Assembly: GCF_036417845.1 (NCBI RefSeq) | Contig: NC_089981.1 | Location: 9,441,501-9,505,500 of the forward strand | DNA: 64,000 nucleotides | Source of the DNA: Apteryx mantelli | Lineage: Eukaryota; Chordata; Aves; Apterygiformes; Apterygidae | Reading direction: 5' to 3' | Shown here: in pieces, positions 59,865-64,000 of the stretch | Numbering within the stretch: position 1 is the stretch's first letter | Layout of the letters: each line of letters begins with the position of its first letter | The notes under the pieces: model-generated | Databases searched by the model: none | Told to the model about the DNA's origin: nothing | The model's input: the letters and a program-made list of their open reading frames with translations, nothing else | Program-made: the position numbers and the translations under genes

Positions 59865-62800
59865 TCTGCAGATTGAAAATGATCTTTTTGATCTCTAAAA
59901 TGAAGAAATAGGCCTACCTTCCTTGCATGAAGGTGCGAGATATTTTATGCTGTATTGTTCCCAGAAATAAACTCTTATTTCAAAAGCTACAAATATTTCA
60001 TGTACCTTTGTAAGAGTGAGCAGCTTCCTTCTTCACTTCAAAGACATCTTACTGAAACAAATCAGAAGATTTATCTAAACAGAAAAACTTTAGGACTTCA
60101 AACTTGCAGTAGAGCCCCTCCCTGCTCCAGATAAATGCCCAGATAAATGTTCTTTGCTTATAGGTTTGCAGAACTACGCAATTCAGTACTGCCTTTGGAG
60201 CAACAGCTCATTCTTTTCCCTATATGTTGCAGCTGACCTGCAGCCTGGGCGTTGTGAAACATTAGTGGAGTGACACGCTGAGAAACAATTTCAATATCAA
60301 ATGTGATATTCTAACACTCAGCTTGCTGCTTCGGAATTCTTTCTTCAGAAAAATGGTGTTACTGAAGTACTTGGTGTATTTATGACTCTCGATGCAGTTT
60401 AATGTCTGTAAATTAGATCTCCTGCAAGACACCAGGCCTTAATCAGGAGTCTCAGCAGGTGCACTGTAATGAAGAATCTTTCTGTGAATTAATTTCCCCT
60501 ACCCTTGGTTAGGGGTCTAGTCAACATCTATTCTAGGCTCCCCCTACAGACAAAGGAAGCAATATCACCTTCAAAGGACAATTCATCCCATCTTAAGATG
60601 AGTGTGATAAGCAGAAGGAATCATCCCCTAAGGGTGTCTTTGTTGTCATTGATCATAGGACATGCCCGTCTCATTCCCTGCCCTTACTACTTTTTACTAG
60701 TGAAACTGATGACATAAGTGTCCTAGCAAATTCAGTGAACCCTGGTCTGTCCCTATCAACTGACAAACAAGGCTTAACAAAGCTTTAGACTGCAAACTTT
60801 AATAAAAATTCTTTTAATAATAACAAGACCATATTCATGTAAATAGCAGTACAGTGTAAGATATCAGAGGAATCAGTTCTGCTTATCTGACTCTGAAGAG
60901 CTGCAGTGCAACTCTGTGGAGTTTAAGCATTAAGTATGCCATCTGAATGTGAATCCACCTCTGTTACTAATTATGATCAAACTTGATAATTCTTCCTCTC
61001 ATTAAAATGCACAGTCCTGATACACAGTTAGCTGGTTTTTCCACAGAAGACTCCTGTTGTCTCTAATAACACATCTACCCTTGGACTCGTGCCCTTTGTT
61101 AGATAACCTCTTTGGCTCATGGACCATCTAGTTTCAGGCAGCCTGCTCATCTGTGGAGCAGATATTTTGCTGTGATAACCTGTTCGTGTGTGGACCATCC
61201 AGGCTCAGATTATGTGTCCATCCATCGGGGTAGATTTTTCTTCAAATGCAGATAGAAAATTCTTCAAGTAGGTGATCGCTGGTGATTTGCTTAGAGTTCT
61301 GGTGCCTCTGCCTTAACACTGCCTTTGCACTTGCACCCAATCCCACATATATTTTTCTTCTAAGGTCCTTGAATAATTAACTCTTTTGAAGAAAAGAAAA
61401 ATAATGGTCTATTGGAAGATGTTGACATAGATATCATGCTTTAGTAACAGCTTGCCATTAACCTCTCTCTGTTCTTGCAATATCACTGGACACTTATTGA
61501 AATTACTTTACGATAAGATGATGAAGACAGCTGTTCTGGGAAGCTGAGGAGCCTTTGAGACATACGAACAAAGACCCTTCCCCTGATTCTGGCAGGAGTT
61601 TAAGGACATCTCTACCTGCCAGAAAAGCTAGCTTACTTGTGCTACTTCGAGGGCTTAGAGGTTGTTCGACAAACTGTTGGCCTTCAGAGCAGAGAGCTGA
61701 ATTGGGTTACTCAGCTGAAGAGTGATCTGCTCTGACTGTCCCTAGCAGCAAAAGTCATCAGTGGGGCTTAGGCAGGCAGAAATGTCCCAGGTAACGCAGC
61801 CTTAGTTAGACTGTGCTTACAGTGGCTGCTCGTGTTGTGGAGTGGGGGCGACTCCCGGGACAATGAATGTGCAGTGCCGTGTGTAAGATGATGAGTGAGG
61901 GAAGCTCGTCTGTTTGGGCTGCACCATGAGGTCTGCAATGTATTTGCATTGCACCGAGTCCTCTTCCAGACTGCATTAGACTGGCAATGTAATGGCTCCC
62001 GGAGTTCTCGTCTAGACTATGTGAAAGCCATGGTGTTCAGGAGATAGCTGGGTTAAAAGTGGATCAACAGGTATTGCTTGTCTGGGTTATTTATCTTTCT
62101 TTCCTGCAGTCCTCTCTCACAGTTTAGTCAGGAATATCTGCAACCTCCATGGTATTCTAGGAAGCATGAAAATGTTTGCTTGCAGAAAATTTGTACTTCT
62201 AGATCCTGCCAGAGTTGCTCTGGGAACTGACTGGTTACTGCTTAATGACACCTGTCAGTCTTAACGATAAAGCTATGGCTATGGAAGAGTGGAACATATT
62301 TCCTCCTCAGACACTACGTTTACACATTAAGGGGTCTAAGTGGTTCAGGATGGGCAGAATGGGTTGCTCTGAGTGATGACCCCCAGTGAGAGGGAGTGTA
62401 GCTTTTTATGGGACCTTTACTTGCAGTCCTTCCTAAGGATAGGGAAAAATCGTCTTACACCCATTTGTCTAATAACTCTGTGTGTTGAGGCAGTGTTATA
62501 GCAGGTTCCGTTTCCTTCTCTGTGCTACTTCCCTGGCCAAAGCAGCTGAGACTGAAGTCTTTCTCTACTGAAGCCAGTGGCTTTTTTTTCTCTGAGAGCC
62601 AGCTCCCTGAGTCAGATGGAATGTGATCCAAAACCAGAACTCAGGGCAGCATTAAGCTGCATTAACGTGGACTTGAAATAATTCCATAAACCTGAGCTGG
62701 TCACTCTACACTCTTCCTGTAATTCATAGATATAAATATAGACCTTTCAAGGGAGACAGAGACAGGTGTGATCAAACTATGGAGGCAAACAGACTTTTAT

Positions 62801-63495
62801 TTGCCTTCATGAGCTATAGAAAGAGCCTACAAGTTTGGTTTATGCTTTGGCAGCTTATTAACAAAAGTCTAAACTTAAGTAAGATGAATCCCAGCCTCAG
62901 CATTTGTAAAAAATTCCTCTGTGTGCACATTTTTAGCCTGCGATGAATGTGAATTGGTTCAAGGATATTCACCCACAACAAAAGAGGGTAGGCTGTCCCT
63001 CAGGACCACCTGCTGTGTGGTAACTTTGTTCTTGCATGGAAGACTCGAGTCACCCACATCACTAATACTGTAAACAGTCTATGGTGCCTGATGAATGTGA
63101 CCCGGTTTTGCTAAAAGGTTAATGATCACCTTCAGACTGGGAGTCAGGAAAAAAAAGGCTACGTGATGTATGAGGTAAGAGAATGGAAACAGAACATGGA
63201 GGTGATACTGCTGAAGTGGTACTAGTTATCAACAGTCGAAAACAAAGCTGGGATGTCTTCAAGGCATCAAACTTGAAAGTAAAATCTTAGGTGAAACTAA
63301 ACGCCTTCAAAAGTGTCACAATCGTTCTTTCTCACAGTAAAGCTGTAGCTCTTGCTATTACAGAAAAGTCTTTAATATTACAGTTATATCTTTCTTCACT
63401 TCTGCATTCACTTTTCTCCTACTTCTGTTGCATAACGAGCAATTATTTCAGAATAAATTCATCCATGAACAGCTGTACTCATCATTTTAATTTTT
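59865..63495. other. Non-coding stretch between OR B and OR A, right copy
   Basis: Mirror of 669-4300. No recognised gene or RNA. Confidence 0.55.
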
Positions 63496-64000
63496 TAAGC
63501 ACCTGTTCCAACTCCTTTGGAGGTTTTATTGACTGACAAACAATTTTCTCCATGTAACAGTCTGTTCAGTGCCTCATTTTGAGGACCTCCTTGGTCCTCA
63601 AGCTGTAGACCATGGGGCTTACCATTGTATAAAACACAGACATCACCTGGTCTTGGTCAGGCAAGGAGCCAGAGCTCTGGGGTGTGTAGCTGGAGTGCCA
63701 AAGGATATGGCAAAAACTATCAAGTGCACAGGAGGAGAAGGCTTTGTGCCTTCCCTTGCTGGAGTGGCACCCCAGGATAGCAGAGATGATGTAGATGTAG
63801 CAAAATGCATACCTGCAGTATGACAAAGATGTCACCTAAGATGCAAAATGCTGCGAGGATGATCTTGTTAACCCCGATGTCAAAGCAGGAGAGGCTCATC
63901 AGGGGTACCACACCACAGAAGTGACTGGTGATGCTGGAATGGCAGAAGGACACCCAAAAGGCACAGCTGCTGTGTATCATTGAGATTAGAGACCCACAAG
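63496..64000 (-). pseudogene. Olfactory receptor pseudogene A, right copy, runs off the window
   Basis: Mirror of about 164-668. On the minus strand TM5-like (DIGVNKIILAAFCILGD), HSSKGRHKAFSSC and SPMVYSLRTKEV segments appear in different frames. This copy has an extra frameshift just after RTKEV, giving LKMRH and a stop. The 5' half is outside the window. Confidence 0.85.

Larger units (their letters stand above)
38016..64000 (-). repeat. Right arm of the large inverted repeat
   Basis: This is the reverse-complement partner of 1-24551. It is about 1.6 kb longer than the matching left segment. The excess is accounted for mainly by a ~960-bp block at 50264-51222, a ~285-bp block at 55835-56120, and OR C sequence deleted from the left arm (net ~410 bp). 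Homology runs off the right edge of the window. The central side continues through the 5' part of a CR1 (37764-38016) that the left arm has lost. Confidence 0.95.

Noticed and set aside
1-64000. CRISPR arrays, tRNA or rRNA genes, bacterial operons, endogenous retrovirus
   Set aside because: I saw no regularly spaced repeats, cloverleaf-like sequences, rRNA segments, LTR pairs or retroviral gene motifs; the reverse transcriptase present is clearly CR1-type.

Overview
The window looks like nuclear DNA from a bird. It carries single-exon olfactory receptor (OR) genes of the vertebrate 7-transmembrane type, CR1 LINE retrotransposons whose 3' ends carry the ATTCTRTG-type repeat that marks avian CR1, and a Mas-related GPCR (MRGPR) of the kind found in bird genomes. 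Genes are sparse and most receptor copies are broken, as is usual in a fast-turning-over OR/MRGPR cluster. I cannot name the species or the chromosome.

The layout is dominated by a very large inverted repeat. A left arm (1-24551) matches, in reverse complement, a right arm (38016-64000). Both arms run off the window edges; base 164 on the left pairs with base 64000. By eye the arms are about 96-99% identical, broken by indels of up to about 1 kb. Each arm holds, from outside to inside: OR pseudogene A, a short CR1 tail, OR pseudogene B, OR pseudogene C, one intact OR4-type gene (OR D), a 117-codon ORF of unknown meaning, a degenerate ~50-bp tandem repeat, an MRGPR TM7/C-tail fragment, and a 2.5-2.7 kb 5'-truncated CR1.

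Between the arms lie two things. First, 24552-30763 is a third copy of the A-proximal block (equivalent to left 4155-10677), placed in direct orientation to the left arm and joined to the broken 5' end of the left CR1. It contains third copies of OR B and a scrap of OR C, and its variants are a mosaic of left-like and right-like states. Second, 30764-37680 is sequence present once, and it carries the only intact MRGPR gene (32543-33481).

The intact coding genes are therefore three GPCRs: two arm copies of one OR4-like odorant receptor (13690-14625 minus, 47911-48846 plus) and one MRGPR (32543-33481 plus). The OR pair is nearly identical except for a burst of amino-acid changes in TM5 and the third intracellular loop, which is the most biologically suggestive signal here. 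The rest is pseudogenes, LINE sequence and non-coding DNA. I see no tRNA, rRNA, CRISPR, operon or prokaryote-like system, and no wholly new gene system.
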